Below are positions 41,750 to 51,219 of a stretch of 64,000 nt of DNA, in pieces (the stretch's first letter is position 1; each line of letters opens with the position of its first letter). A program made the position numbers and the translations under genes. Location: assembly GCA_041484525.1 (NCBI GenBank), contig JBGPHT010000016.1, positions 15,474-79,473 of the forward strand, given 5' to 3'. Source of the stretch: JBGPHT01 sp041484525. GTDB lineage: Bacteria; Acidobacteriota; Terriglobia; Bryobacterales; Bryobacteraceae. The notes beneath the pieces are model-generated. The model ran no database searches. It had not been told where the DNA came from and saw only the letters and a list, made by a program, of their open reading frames with translations.

Positions 41750-44512
41750 ATGCTGGACCGGATCTCTGTGCATGGCGCGCGCCAGCACAACCTGAAAAAT
41801 ATCGATGTCGAGATACCGCGTAACACGCTTACGGTGATCACCGGGCTGAGCGGGTCGGGGAAATCCTCGCTCGCCTTCGACACGATTTATGCCGAGGGGC
41901 AGCGCCGTTACGTGGAGACGCTCTCTACTTACGCGCGGCAGTTTCTGGACCAGATGGAACGCCCCGACGTGGATTCGATCGACGGCCTGAGCCCGGCGAT
42001 TTCGATCGAGCAGAAGACGACCAGCCGGAGCCCACGCTCCACCGTCGGAACCATCACCGAGATTTACGACTACCTGCGCGTCCTGTACTCGGCCATCGGG
42101 ACGCCGCACTGCCCGATCTGCGGCAACGAAATCTCGCGCCAGACCACCGAGCAGATCCTGCAGCACGTGCTGGCGCTGAAGCCCGAGGACCGCATCATGG
42201 TGATGGCGCCCATCGTCCGCGGGCGCAAGGGCGAATTCAAGAAGGACCTGGAAAAGTTGGCGCGGCAGGGCTTCCTGCGAGCCCGGATCGACGGTACGCT
42301 GCGGTCGCTCGACGAGGACATCCCGCTCGACAAACGGCGCAACCATACGGTTGAAGTCGTCGTCGATCGGCTGCTGGTGAAGCCGGGGATCGAGAAGCGC
42401 CTCGAGGCGTCGATCGATATCGCCACCAAACTCGCCAACGGGCTGGTGTTGATCGTGGTGGTGAACGGCGAGGAGCGGCTCTATTCGCAGAAGCTGGCGT
42501 GCATCGAATGCGGCACCAGCGTACCGCAGCTCGAACCGCGATCATTCTCGTTCAACAGCCCGTACGGGGCGTGCGAGGAGTGCCACGGGATCGGGAACAA
42601 GTGGGCGTTCGATCCGGTGAAGATCGTGGTGGAGCCTTCGAAGCCGCTGCTGGATGGCGGTCTGGCTCCGGCGATGTCCGGGTGGAGCGTGCAGCACGCT
42701 GTGACGGCGTACGCCAAGAAAAACCGCATCAACCTCAAGAAGCCGTATGAGGACCTGCCGAAGAAAGCGCACGCGCTTCTGATGGATGGCGACAAGGGCT
42801 TCGACGGCATCCTGGCGATTCTCAACCAGCTCTACGAAGAGGCCGGCGATAACTACAAGGAGTGGATGACGGACTACATGTCGCCGGTGGATTGTCCCGC
42901 GTGCCACGGCAGGCGGCTGCGTCCTTCCAGCCTCTCGGTGCGGGTGAAGAAATTCTCGATTGCGGAATTCACGTCGCTGCCGCTGGCGCGCGCCCTGGTG
43001 ACGGTGCGCAACTGGGAGTTCGGCGAACGGGAGCAGCAGATTGCGGGGCGAGTGGTCGAGGAGATCAGGCGGCGTCTCGAGTTTCTCTCGGCGGTGGGGC
43101 TCGACTACCTCAGCCTGGACCGTTCGGCGGCCACTCTGTCTGGCGGCGAAGCGCAGCGCATTCGCCTGGCGACGCAGATCGGGTCGAAGCTGCGCGGCGT
43201 GCTGTACGTGCTGGACGAGCCCTCGATCGGGTTGCATCCGCGCGACAACGGCCGCCTGCTGGAGACGCTGGCCGCCCTTCGAGACCTGGGCAACACGGTG
43301 CTGGTGGTGGAGCACGACGCCGAAACCATCGAACGCGCGGATTACGTAATCGACCTGGGACCGGGCGCCGGCCGGCTGGGCGGCGAACTGGTGGCGGCGG
43401 GCGAGCCCGGAGAGATCGCGCGCAATCCGGCATCGCTCACCGGGCAGTATCTTTCGGGGGCGCTCGAAATCCCGGTGCCGCGCGAGCGGCGCGCGCCCAA
43501 CGGGAAGAAGCTGGTGATTCGCGGCGCGCGCGAGCATAACCTGAAAGACATCGACGTGGAAGTGCCGCTCGGGGTGCTGACGGTAGTGACGGGCGTTTCG
43601 GGCAGCGGCAAGTCGACGCTGGTGAACGAGATTCTGTACCGGTCGCTGGCGCGCGAAATCTACGGTTCGCACGAGGAGCCGGGCGCGCACGAATCCATCG
43701 AGGGTATCGAGAATCTGGACAAGGTGATTCGCATCGACCAGGCGCCCATCGGCCGCACGCCGCGGTCGAACCCTGCCACTTATACGGGCTTGTTTACGCT
43801 CATCCGCGACCTCTACGCCATGCTGCCCGAATCGCGCGAGCGCGGTTACAAGCCGGGACGGTTCAGCTTCAACGTCAAGGGCGGGCGGTGCGAGGCGTGC
43901 CAGGGGGACGGGCTGAAGCGCATCGAGATGAACTTTCTGCCCGACGTATACGTAACGTGTGACGTGTGCCGCAGCCGGCGCTACAATCGCGAGACGTTGC
44001 AGGTGAAGTTCAAAGGCCGGTCGATCGCCGATATGCTGGACGCGACCGTGGAAGAAGCTCTGCCCCTGATGGAAAACCTGCCGCAGATTCGCGCCAAATT
44101 GCAGACGCTTTCCGACGTGGGGCTCGGCTACGTGCACCTGGGGCAATCGTCCACCACGCTTTCGGGAGGCGAGGCGCAGCGCATCAAACTGGCGAAGGAG
44201 CTAAGCAAACGGCAGACCGGCCGCACCTTCTACCTGCTCGACGAGCCCACCACGGGACTGCACTTCGACGACGTTCGCAAACTGCTCGACGTGCTGCAGC
44301 GACTCGTCGGTTTGGGGAACACGGTGGTGGTGATCGAGCACAATGTGGATGTGATGAAAACCGCCGACTGGATCATCGACCTGGGCCCGGATGGCGGCGA
44401 ATACGGCGGCAAGGTAGTGGTCTGCGGCACGCCCGAACAGGTGGCCCGCTCGAAAAAGAGCTACACCGCCGAAGCGCTGCGCAAGGTGCTCGGCAAGGTA
44501 AGGGCGGCATGA
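41750..44512 (+). CDS. uvrA: Excinuclease ABC subunit A
   Basis: 920 residues, full length. Two ABC ATPase modules are seen: Walker A GLSGSGKSSLAFDT and GVSGSGKSTLVNE, signatures LSGGEAQRIRLATQIG and LSGGEAQRIKLAKELS, Walker B VLDEPSIGLHPRD and LLDEPTTGLHFDD. Zinc-finger cysteines occur in CPICGN, CEECHG and CEACQGDG with CDVCRS. YAEGQRRYVETLSTYARQFL is the usual N-terminal block. UvrA scans DNA for bulky lesions with UvrB; uvrB and uvrC are not in this window. It overlaps the next gene by ATGA. Confidence 0.98.
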   Translation: MLDRISVHGARQHNLKNIDVEIPRNTLTVITGLSGSGKSSLAFDTIYAEGQRRYVETLSTYARQFLDQMERPDVDSIDGLSPAISIEQKTTSRSPRSTVGTITEIYDYLRVLYSAIGTPHCPICGNEISRQTTEQILQHVLALKPEDRIMVMAPIVRGRKGEFKKDLEKLARQGFLRARIDGTLRSLDEDIPLDKRRNHTVEVVVDRLLVKPGIEKRLEASIDIATKLANGLVLIVVVNGEERLYSQKLACIECGTSVPQLEPRSFSFNSPYGACEECHGIGNKWAFDPVKIVVEPSKPLLDGGLAPAMSGWSVQHAVTAYAKKNRINLKKPYEDLPKKAHALLMDGDKGFDGILAILNQLYEEAGDNYKEWMTDYMSPVDCPACHGRRLRPSSLSVRVKKFSIAEFTSLPLARALVTVRNWEFGEREQQIAGRVVEEIRRRLEFLSAVGLDYLSLDRSAATLSGGEAQRIRLATQIGSKLRGVLYVLDEPSIGLHPRDNGRLLETLAALRDLGNTVLVVEHDAETIERADYVIDLGPGAGRLGGELVAAGEPGEIARNPASLTGQYLSGALEIPVPRERRAPNGKKLVIRGAREHNLKDIDVEVPLGVLTVVTGVSGSGKSTLVNEILYRSLAREIYGSHEEPGAHESIEGIENLDKVIRIDQAPIGRTPRSNPATYTGLFTLIRDLYAMLPESRERGYKPGRFSFNVKGGRCEACQGDGLKRIEMNFLPDVYVTCDVCRSRRYNRETLQVKFKGRSIADMLDATVEEALPLMENLPQIRAKLQTLSDVGLGYVHLGQSSTTLSGGEAQRIKLAKELSKRQTGRTFYLLDEPTTGLHFDDVRKLLDVLQRLVGLGNTVVVIEHNVDVMKTADWIIDLGPDGGEYGGKVVVCGTPEQVARSKKSYTAEALRKVLGKVRAA

Positions 44513-45468
44513 GCAAGTACGCAAAGCGGCCGCTGGATTTCGCGAATCTGAAGACCGTCAGCCTGACGGAGCGCGGCGGGAAGGTGAAGACCGCCGATTT
44601 CGCGTCTGCGTATCAGAAGGGTTCGGGCGTGGCGGGATGGCTCGATTCACTGCCTCGCATCCTGGCGGGCGAGAGTTTCCGCGCCGTGGTGGATGCTATT
44701 GCCCTCGCGCGGAAAAGGCAGCGGGCGATCCTGTGGGGGCTGGGCGGGCACACAATCAAGTGCGGTCTGGCGCCAGTCTTGATCGACCTGATGCGCCGCG
44801 GCTACGCCACCGGGTTCGCGCTGAACGGCTCGGCGGCGATCCACGATTTCGAGATTGCGCTGGCCGGCCACACCAGCGAGGACGTCGAGGCCGTGCTGCC
44901 GGACGGCCGTTTCGGTGCCGCCGAGGAGACCGGCCGCGAGATGAATCGCGCCATCGCGGCGGGCGATCGCGAAGGGCTCGGCATGGGTGAGGCGCTGGGC
45001 CGGTGGCTGGAATTGACGGCCGCGCCGGAGCACGCCGCATCGAGTCTGGTGCTGGCGGCCTATCGGAACGGAACGCCTGTGACGGTGCACGTGGCCATCG
45101 GGACCGACACCCCGCACACGCATCCGGCCGCGGATGGAGCGGCGATCGGCAGCGCGTCGCACCGCGATTTCCGCCTGTTCTGCGCGTATGTGACGGACCT
45201 GAACGATGGCGGCGTTTATCTCAACGTGGGGTCGGCCGTGGTGATGCCGGAAGTATTTCTCAAGGCGGTTTCGGCGGCACGCAATCTGGGCCATCCGCTG
45301 GCCGGTTTCACCACGGCAAATTTCGATTTCCTCCAGCACTACCGGCCACGCGTCAACGTGGTGGAGAGGCCGCACGCACAATCGGGCGGCGCGGGCTACG
45401 CCATTACCGGCCACCACGAAATCATGATTCCGCTGCTGGCAGCGGCGCTCATCGAGAAGGATGCATGA
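44509..45468 (+). CDS. Deoxyhypusine-synthase-like protein of unknown function
   Basis: 319 residues. The Rossmann-like half carries AILWGLGGHTIKCGLAPVLI and YATGFALNGSAAIHDFEIAL with the GHTSEDVEAVLPDGRFGAAE block, and the end holds NLGHPLAGFTTANFDFLQHY. The layout recalls the NAD-binding deoxyhypusine synthase fold, but bacteria of this kind have no known eIF5A, and the catalytic Lys cannot be pointed out reliably. It is translationally coupled to uvrA (ATGA) and to the CAAX protease gene behind it, an association that offers no obvious function. Confidence 0.55.
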   Translation: MSKYAKRPLDFANLKTVSLTERGGKVKTADFASAYQKGSGVAGWLDSLPRILAGESFRAVVDAIALARKRQRAILWGLGGHTIKCGLAPVLIDLMRRGYATGFALNGSAAIHDFEIALAGHTSEDVEAVLPDGRFGAAEETGREMNRAIAAGDREGLGMGEALGRWLELTAAPEHAASSLVLAAYRNGTPVTVHVAIGTDTPHTHPAADGAAIGSASHRDFRLFCAYVTDLNDGGVYLNVGSAVVMPEVFLKAVSAARNLGHPLAGFTTANFDFLQHYRPRVNVVERPHAQSGGAGYAITGHHEIMIPLLAAALIEKDA

Positions 45469-46589
45469 TGGACGAGCAGCCATCGCCGGCAGAGCCCAAA
45501 CTCCCATCGCCATCTGCGCGCGAGCAGCCATCGCCGGCAGCGTCCGAACTGCTCCCGCCTCCGCCGCCCGAGCAGCCTCCGGCGGCAGTGTCCAAACTCC
45601 CATCGCCATCTGCACCTGAGCAGCCACCGGCGGCAGTGTCCGAACTGCTCCCGCCTCCGCCGCCCGAGCAACCACTGCCGGCAGAGCCCAAACTCCCATC
45701 GCCATCTGCGCGCGAGCAGCCATCGCCAGCTGCGCCTGAGCTGCTCCCGCCTCCGCCGCCCGAGCAACCACTGCCGGCAGAGCCCAAACTCCCATCGCCA
45801 TCTGCGCGCGAGCAGCCATCGCCAGCTGCGCCTGAGCTGCTATCGCCGGACGCGCCCGAACTGCTCCCTCCTCCGCCCCTCGATCCATTTCCATTTTGGG
45901 GCTATTCGGATCTCGGACTCTTTATCGGGCTGGCGCTGGTGTACATGTTGGCAGTGCCGACGCTGTTGAAAACCGTGATGCTGGTGTTTCACTGGCAGGC
46001 CTCGACGAAGTTGGCCGAGCTGCTGCCGGCGCAGTTACTGATATACGCGCTGCTGTTCGGTTCCCTGGCTCTGATGTTCCGGCTGCTGTACGATCGCCCG
46101 TTCTGGCGCTCGTTGGGATGGACCCCGATGCGTCTGCCGCCTCCGCTCGTTATGGGGAGCGGAATGGGCACCTTGTTTGCGGTCATGCTGCTGGCCGTGC
46201 TCATTCGCGTGCCGAACGAGAGCAACCCCATGACGGATCTCCTGCAAAACCGAATGTCGATCCTGCTGATCGGTCTGTTCGGAGTAACGCTCGGCCCGCT
46301 CAGCGAGGAATTGGCGTTCCGCGGTTTCCTGCAGCCGCTGCTGGTGCGCAGCCTGGGCGCTGTGCCCGGTGTGGTGCTGGCGGCGCTGGTTTTCGGATTG
46401 CTGCACTTCCAGGAATACGGGAACTCATGGAAGCACGTCGTGATGATCGCGACGGCCGGCGCAGGTTTCGGCTGGATGCGCCAGGCAACCGGCTCGACCA
46501 AGGCGGCGACCCTCATGCATGCAACTTACAACGGAGTACAATTCGTGGCGCTGCTGGCATTGGGCGGCAAAGGCGTCCCACATAGCTGA
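45465..46589 (+). CDS. CPBP-family intramembrane protease with proline-rich repeat arm
   Basis: 374 residues. The first 140 are a Pro/Glu/Ser/Ala repeat arm, encoded by near-identical DNA repeats. The remainder is a CPBP (CAAX/Abi) protease with about six to eight membrane helices and all three active-site motifs: EELAFRGFLQPLL (EExxxR), FGLLHFQEYG (FxxxH) and MHATYNG (HxxxN). These are glutamic-type intramembrane endopeptidases. The arm should lie in the cytoplasm and is not part of the normal family. The ATG overlaps the preceding stop. Confidence 0.9.
   Translation: MMDEQPSPAEPKLPSPSAREQPSPAASELLPPPPPEQPPAAVSKLPSPSAPEQPPAAVSELLPPPPPEQPLPAEPKLPSPSAREQPSPAAPELLPPPPPEQPLPAEPKLPSPSAREQPSPAAPELLSPDAPELLPPPPLDPFPFWGYSDLGLFIGLALVYMLAVPTLLKTVMLVFHWQASTKLAELLPAQLLIYALLFGSLALMFRLLYDRPFWRSLGWTPMRLPPPLVMGSGMGTLFAVMLLAVLIRVPNESNPMTDLLQNRMSILLIGLFGVTLGPLSEELAFRGFLQPLLVRSLGAVPGVVLAALVFGLLHFQEYGNSWKHVVMIATAGAGFGWMRQATGSTKAATLMHATYNGVQFVALLALGGKGVPHS
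45475..45880 (+). repeat. In-frame tandem repeats coding the proline-rich arm
   Basis: A unit of about 96 bp (32 codons, type PAEPKLPSPSAREQPSPAA plus a ELLPPPPPEQP block) recurs about four times, with a shorter variant in the second position. The units at about 45676 and 45773 are nearly identical at DNA level, which implies recent expansion. The repeats keep the frame and end just before the first membrane helix. Confidence 0.88.
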
Positions 46590-46594
46590 ATCGC

Positions 46595-47623
46595 ATGGTA
46601 GAGACAATCGAATGGAAGAACGGCACCGTCGTGATGATCGACCAGACGCGCCTGCCGATCGAAGAGAAATACGTGACGTGCCGGACCTATCAGGAGGTCG
46701 CGGCGGCCATCAAGGACATGATCATCCGCGGCGCGCCGGCGATCGGCGTCGCGGCGGCCATGGGGGTTGCGCTCGGCGTGGTGCATGCGGACGCGCAGGA
46801 CCTCGATGGCCAGATGGAAACCATCTGTGACACCCTTGCCCGGACGCGCCCGACGGCGGTCAACCTCTTCTGGGCGATCGACCGCATGAAGCGGCTCTAC
46901 GGCTCGCTGCGCGGGCAGCCCCTCGAGGAAATTCGCCGGCGGCTGGTCGAGGAAGCGCTGCTGATACGGGAGGAAGATATCGCGATCTGCCGCGCCATCG
47001 GGCGGAACGGCGCCGCGCTCGTGCCCGACAACCGGACCGTGCTCACGCACTGCAACGCTGGTGCGCTGGCTACCGCGGGCTACGGCACTGCGCTCGGAGT
47101 GATTCGGGCGGCTATCGAATCCGGGAAAAAGGTGGACGTTTTCGCCGATGAAACTCGGCCATTTCTGCAGGGCGCACGGCTGACCGTTTGGGAATTGCAG
47201 CAGGATTCCATACCGACCACTCTGATCACCGACAACATGGCCGGCCATTTCATGAAGGCGGGCAGGATTGGCTGCGTGGTGGTAGGCGCGGACCGCATCG
47301 CCGCCAACGGCGACGTGGCGAACAAGGTGGGGACATACTCCGTAGCGGTGCTGGCGAAGGAGAACAACGTGCCGTTCTTCGTGGCCGCACCCATCTCCAC
47401 GCTCGATCTGACGCTGGACTCGGGAGACCGGATCCCCATCGAGCAGCGCGCGGCGTCCGAGGTAACGCACTTCTTCGGGCATGCGGTGGCGCCGGCCGGA
47501 ACGGTGGTGGAGAACCCCGCGTTCGATGTGACGCCGGCCAGATACGTGACGGCGATCATCACGGAGAAGGGGGTCGCGCGGGCGCCCTACGAGGAGTCTC
47601 TGAGGAAGTTGACAGCATGCTAA
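46595..47623 (+). CDS. mtnA: S-methyl-5-thioribose-1-phosphate isomerase
   Basis: 342 residues, family length. Clear MtnA blocks are IRGAPAIGVAAAMGVALGVV, RPTAVNLFWAIDRMKRLYGS, the catalytic Cys in VLTHCNAGALATAGYGTALG, DETRPFLQGARLTVWELQQD and the catalytic Asp in GCVVVGADRIAANGDVANKV. It converts methylthioribose-1-phosphate to the ribulose form in the methionine salvage pathway. No other salvage gene lies nearby. It overlaps the thioredoxin-like gene (ATGCTAA). Confidence 0.97.
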   Translation: MVETIEWKNGTVVMIDQTRLPIEEKYVTCRTYQEVAAAIKDMIIRGAPAIGVAAAMGVALGVVHADAQDLDGQMETICDTLARTRPTAVNLFWAIDRMKRLYGSLRGQPLEEIRRRLVEEALLIREEDIAICRAIGRNGAALVPDNRTVLTHCNAGALATAGYGTALGVIRAAIESGKKVDVFADETRPFLQGARLTVWELQQDSIPTTLITDNMAGHFMKAGRIGCVVVGADRIAANGDVANKVGTYSVAVLAKENNVPFFVAAPISTLDLTLDSGDRIPIEQRAASEVTHFFGHAVAPAGTVVENPAFDVTPARYVTAIITEKGVARAPYEESLRKLTAC

Positions 47624-48156
47624 CTTGGAACGTGATGCGGAAAATACTGTGCACTCTGATCTGTGCGGCGACTCTGGTGACGGCCCAGGGCCCTCGCCGC
47701 GCGCCTGGTTTTGCCCTGCCCGACGCCAAGGGCGACATTAAAGACCTCTACGACTACCGCGGCAAGATCGTCGTCCTGGAGTTCATGCAGACCACCTGTC
47801 CGCATTGCGCGACTTTCGTGGCGAAGCTGAAAGACATCCAGCAGAAGTATGGCGACAAGCTGCAGATCCTATCGGTGGTCTTTCCGCCGGACGACCAGAA
47901 TGCGGTCAAACAGTACATCGCGGGTCACGGGATCACCTACCCGGTCATGTTCGATTGCGGCCAGATGGGTTACTCCTACATTCGCAAGCAGACCGTAGAT
48001 TTTCCGCATGTGTTCCTGATCGACCGCAACGGGACGATCCGCAACGACTGGGTGCAGACGCCCACCACGATGGACATTTTCGAGGGCAATGGCCTGGCCG
48101 CCGAAATCGACCGGATGCTGGCGAGTGCGCCGCCGCCCGCTCCCAAGAAGCCTTGA
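47617..48156 (+). CDS. Exported thioredoxin-like/TlpA-type protein
   Basis: 179 residues. The start at 47617 overlaps the mtnA stop and has TGAGGAAG at good distance; 47635 is the alternative. After a signal peptide (ILCTLICAATLVTAQG) comes an AhpC/TlpA fold with APGFALPDAKGDIKDLYDYR, the redox pair CPHC in FMQTTCPHCATFVAKLK and FPHVFLIDRNGTIRNDW. Such proteins reduce periplasmic disulfides or peroxides. The C-terminus is a short Pro/Lys tail. It converges with selB, ending 2 bp away. Confidence 0.86.
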   Translation: MLTWNVMRKILCTLICAATLVTAQGPRRAPGFALPDAKGDIKDLYDYRGKIVVLEFMQTTCPHCATFVAKLKDIQQKYGDKLQILSVVFPPDDQNAVKQYIAGHGITYPVMFDCGQMGYSYIRKQTVDFPHVFLIDRNGTIRNDWVQTPTTMDIFEGNGLAAEIDRMLASAPPPAPKKP

Positions 48157-48158
48157 CC

Positions 48159-50030
48159 CTAAAGCACCAGCCGCTCGTCGCCGACACGGCGCGTGACGTG
48201 CTCGCGGTCCAGGTACTCCAGCAGCGGGATGGCGTATTTGCGGGAGATGCCCGTCCACTCCTTAAACGTACCGACGTTGAAGCGCGCCGCCTTGCGCGCG
48301 GCCAGCATTTCGCGCAAGCTTTCGATGGCGTTACGGTGAAACACGAGGTCCTCGCTAATCCGCACCAGGCGCTTTTCGCGGAGTAGGATTTCGAGCAGGG
48401 TGCGGGCGCGGGCCGGCTCGACCGCCGATTTCGCCAGCACCTCGGCGATGGCGGGCGTCGTCAGCCCCGCGCGTTCGAAGGCGTTTTCGATGGACGCCCG
48501 CGCCTCCTCCTCATCCGCCTTCAGCACCACCTTGTGACTGCGCGAGCGCACCGTCTCGCCTTCCACCACTAGTTCCTTCGCAGCCGCCAACAGCGCGTCG
48601 ATCAAGTGTGGCGGCGACGCCGGCAGTTCGCGGCTACGCAGATCTTGCTTGGCGATTCCCGGCGCCAAGGGATGCTTTTGGTGGAACTCGCGCACGATCT
48701 TGACCAGCCGGTCGCGGGCGGATTGGAACCACGCGCGGTCCACGAACCAGGCATGCGGCTGCGCCAGCGTAACCACCGGAGCGCGTGCCGCGGTCGCCGC
48801 GATCTCGTCCGCCTGCAGGCCGGTGCGGGCCACGAGTTCGCCGGTGCCCACGCCGAACTTCGACTCGCGCACCAGCAACGCGATGCGGGCGGCCGTGTCC
48901 GATCCGGCCAGCACGTCCAGCCGCGCCGCGGGGTCTTGCGATTTCCGGTAGCGATGCTCGCCATGGTCGACCACCACACCGCCGCCGATCGTCACCACCG
49001 GTGAGAACATACGGATGATGAACCGGTCGCCCGGCAGTAGCAGAGTTGGTTCGCGGAGTACGATGCGCGCATAGGCCATCCCGCCGGACTTCAGCGCCGC
49101 CGTGCCACCGAGCAGACGCACCTCGGCTTCGATCTCCGCCGTTCCGGAATGGAAGTGCACCGGTGCGCGGTGCTTCAGCGGTTTCGCGGATGGCAGTAGA
49201 TTGAGCCGGCAGTCGATGTGTTTCGTCGCGCGAAAAAGGCCGGGGGCGGCCAGGATGTCGCCGCGCGTGAGTTCGGCGGGCTCGATGTCGGCGAGGTTCA
49301 CTGCGGTCCGTTGCCCCGCGACCGCGGTGTCCGCCTTCGCGCCGTGCACCTCGACGCCGCGGACGCGCAGCCGCCGGCCCTTGGGATAAACTTCCACTTC
49401 CTGTTCGCGGACGATCTGTCCGGAGACGAGCGTTCCCGTCACCACGGTGCCGAACCCCTTCACCGAAAAGACGCGGTCGATCGGCAGCCGCGGGTGGCCC
49501 TGCGCGTTCTTCACCGGAACCGCCGCGGCCACGTTCGCCATCTCTTTCCGCAGTTCCTCCAGGCCGGCGCCCGTCACCGCACTTACCGGAACGATGGGCG
49601 CGCCTTCGAGAAATGAGCCGGCGACAAGCTCCTCGACTTCGAGCCGGACGAGGCCGGCGAGGTCGGCGTCCACCAGGTCGGCCTTCGTCAGCGCGACAAC
49701 GCCGCGCGGAATCCCCAGCAGACGGCAGATATCGAAATGTTCGCGCGTCTGCGGCTTGATCGATTCATCCGCGGCGACCACGAAAAGCACCAGGTCGATG
49801 CCGCCCACGCCCGCCAGCATGTTTTTCACAAACCGTTCGTGTCCAGGGACGTCGATGAAACCGAGCCGCAGCGAGGGCGTGAGTTGGAGGTGGGCAAAGC
49901 CGAGGTCGATGGTAATACCGCGCCGCTTCTCTTCCTCCAGGCGATCGGCATCGATGCCGGTGAGGGCCTTCACCAACGCCGTCTTGCCGTGATCGATGTG
50001 GCCCGCCGTGCCGACGATGATGTGCTTCAT
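48159..50030 (-). CDS. selB: Selenocysteine-specific elongation factor SelB
   Basis: 623 residues from the ATG before KHIIVGTAGHIDHGKTALVK; five more codons are open upstream. GTPase motifs are GHIDHGKTAL (G1), RGITIDLGFAHL (G2), DVPGHERFVKNMLAGVGGID (G3) and TKADLVDADL (G4). Domains II-III follow, and the C-terminal 270 residues are the winged-helix repeats that hold the mRNA SECIS hairpin (ending GISRKYAIPLLEYLDREHVT). SelB brings selenocysteyl-tRNA to in-frame UGA codons. selA, selD and tRNA-Sec were not found in the window, nor a clear selenoprotein. Confidence 0.96.
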   Translation of the reverse strand: MKHIIVGTAGHIDHGKTALVKALTGIDADRLEEEKRRGITIDLGFAHLQLTPSLRLGFIDVPGHERFVKNMLAGVGGIDLVLFVVAADESIKPQTREHFDICRLLGIPRGVVALTKADLVDADLAGLVRLEVEELVAGSFLEGAPIVPVSAVTGAGLEELRKEMANVAAAVPVKNAQGHPRLPIDRVFSVKGFGTVVTGTLVSGQIVREQEVEVYPKGRRLRVRGVEVHGAKADTAVAGQRTAVNLADIEPAELTRGDILAAPGLFRATKHIDCRLNLLPSAKPLKHRAPVHFHSGTAEIEAEVRLLGGTAALKSGGMAYARIVLREPTLLLPGDRFIIRMFSPVVTIGGGVVVDHGEHRYRKSQDPAARLDVLAGSDTAARIALLVRESKFGVGTGELVARTGLQADEIAATAARAPVVTLAQPHAWFVDRAWFQSARDRLVKIVREFHQKHPLAPGIAKQDLRSRELPASPPHLIDALLAAAKELVVEGETVRSRSHKVVLKADEEEARASIENAFERAGLTTPAIAEVLAKSAVEPARARTLLEILLREKRLVRISEDLVFHRNAIESLREMLAARKAARFNVGTFKEWTGISRKYAIPLLEYLDREHVTRRVGDERLVL

Positions 50031-50065
50031 TGGACCCGTTCTCATCTTATGCCACGATTGAATGA

Positions 50066-51190
50066 GTGCTCCCGCTGCTCCTGCTGGCCCTGGCGATCGG
50101 GTCTTCGGTCTACTGCTGCCTCACCATCATCGCCGCCGCGCGATACCGCGCCGTGCGGCCTACGCCAATCGACAGTGGACCGCCCATCAGCATCTTGAAG
50201 CCGCTCGCGGGCGTGGATGAAGGGCTCGAGGAAAATCTGGCGACGTTCTTCGAGCAGCGCTACCCCTCGTTCGAAATCCTCTTGGCGGTGCGTAGCCAGC
50301 ACGATCCGGCGATCGCCGTGGCAGAGCGATTGCGTGCGCGGTATCCTGATGTGCCCTCGCGCCTGATCGTCACGGGTGAGCCGCCTTATCCGAATGCGAA
50401 GGTCTACAGCCTGGATCGCATGCTGGCCGCGGCGCAGTTCGATCTGCTGGTGATGTCCGACAGCGATATTCGCGTCGAGCCCGGCATGCTCTCCGTCATT
50501 GCCGCGGAGTTCGCGAACCAGCGCCTCGGCCTCGCGACGTGTCCGTATCGCGCGGTGCCCGGTCCCAGCTTCTGGTCGACGCTGGAGGCGTTGGGTCTGA
50601 ATACGGAATTCCTCGGCGGCGTGCTGGTGGCGCGCATGCTCGAAGGCATGAAGTTCGCGCTTGGTCCGACGATCGCGGCGCGGCGCGAAGCACTGCAAGC
50701 GATCGGCGGATTCGACGCCGTCAAGGACTACCTGGCGGAAGATTTCGTCATGGGGAAACTGGCGGTGGAGCGCGGCTGGGGCGTGATTCTCTCGTCCTAC
50801 GTGATCCAGCATCGCATCGGCGCACAGGGCTTCGCGGCCAACCTGAAGCATCGCCTGCGATGGAATCGCAGCACGCGACGGTCGCGTCCCGCGGGGTACA
50901 TCGGGCAGATCTTCACCAACCCCGTGCCGCTCGCGCTGTTGCTTTTTCTGGCACAGCCCGCGTGGTGGCCCGTGACTGCCATCTCACTTCTGCTCCGCGG
51001 CGCCGCCGGCTATGCCACGGCCTGGAGCGTGCTGCGCGATCCGCTCACTGCCCGGTTTTGGTGGCTGGTGCCGCTGCAGGACTTGGCAAGCTTCGCCGTC
51101 TGGGTCGGCGGGTTCTTCGGCAACACGATCCTGTGGCGCGGGCGAAAGTACTACCTGCTGCCAGATGGAAAATTCGAGCTTGTGAAGTAG
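50066..51190 (+). CDS. Membrane glycosyltransferase, HpnI/ceramide glucosyltransferase-like
   Basis: 374 residues from a GTG start, 35 bp from divergent selB. An N-terminal membrane helix (LLLLALAIGSSVYCCLTIIA) is followed by a GT-A domain: PISILKPLAGVDEGLEENLA, FEQRYPSFEILLAVRSQHDP, the metal-binding MSDSDIRV and the (Q/R)xxRW-type motif RLRWNRSTRR; two or three membrane helices close the protein. The pattern fits family GT21 and HpnI, which glycosylates bacteriohopanetetrol. No hopanoid gene is adjacent, so the acceptor lipid is open. Confidence 0.85.
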   Translation: MLPLLLLALAIGSSVYCCLTIIAAARYRAVRPTPIDSGPPISILKPLAGVDEGLEENLATFFEQRYPSFEILLAVRSQHDPAIAVAERLRARYPDVPSRLIVTGEPPYPNAKVYSLDRMLAAAQFDLLVMSDSDIRVEPGMLSVIAAEFANQRLGLATCPYRAVPGPSFWSTLEALGLNTEFLGGVLVARMLEGMKFALGPTIAARREALQAIGGFDAVKDYLAEDFVMGKLAVERGWGVILSSYVIQHRIGAQGFAANLKHRLRWNRSTRRSRPAGYIGQIFTNPVPLALLLFLAQPAWWPVTAISLLLRGAAGYATAWSVLRDPLTARFWWLVPLQDLASFAVWVGGFFGNTILWRGRKYYLLPDGKFELVK

Positions 51191-51219
51191 GTTCGGCCCG
51201 GATGCGACAATAAACTCCA

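Noticed and set aside
42542..44146. 534-codon minus-strand open frame opposite uvrA
   Set aside because: Shadow frame; composition dominated by Arg, His and Gln as expected for antisense translation.
45475..45880. CRISPR-like array
   Set aside because: The repeats are in-frame coding units of a proline-rich protein without spacers.
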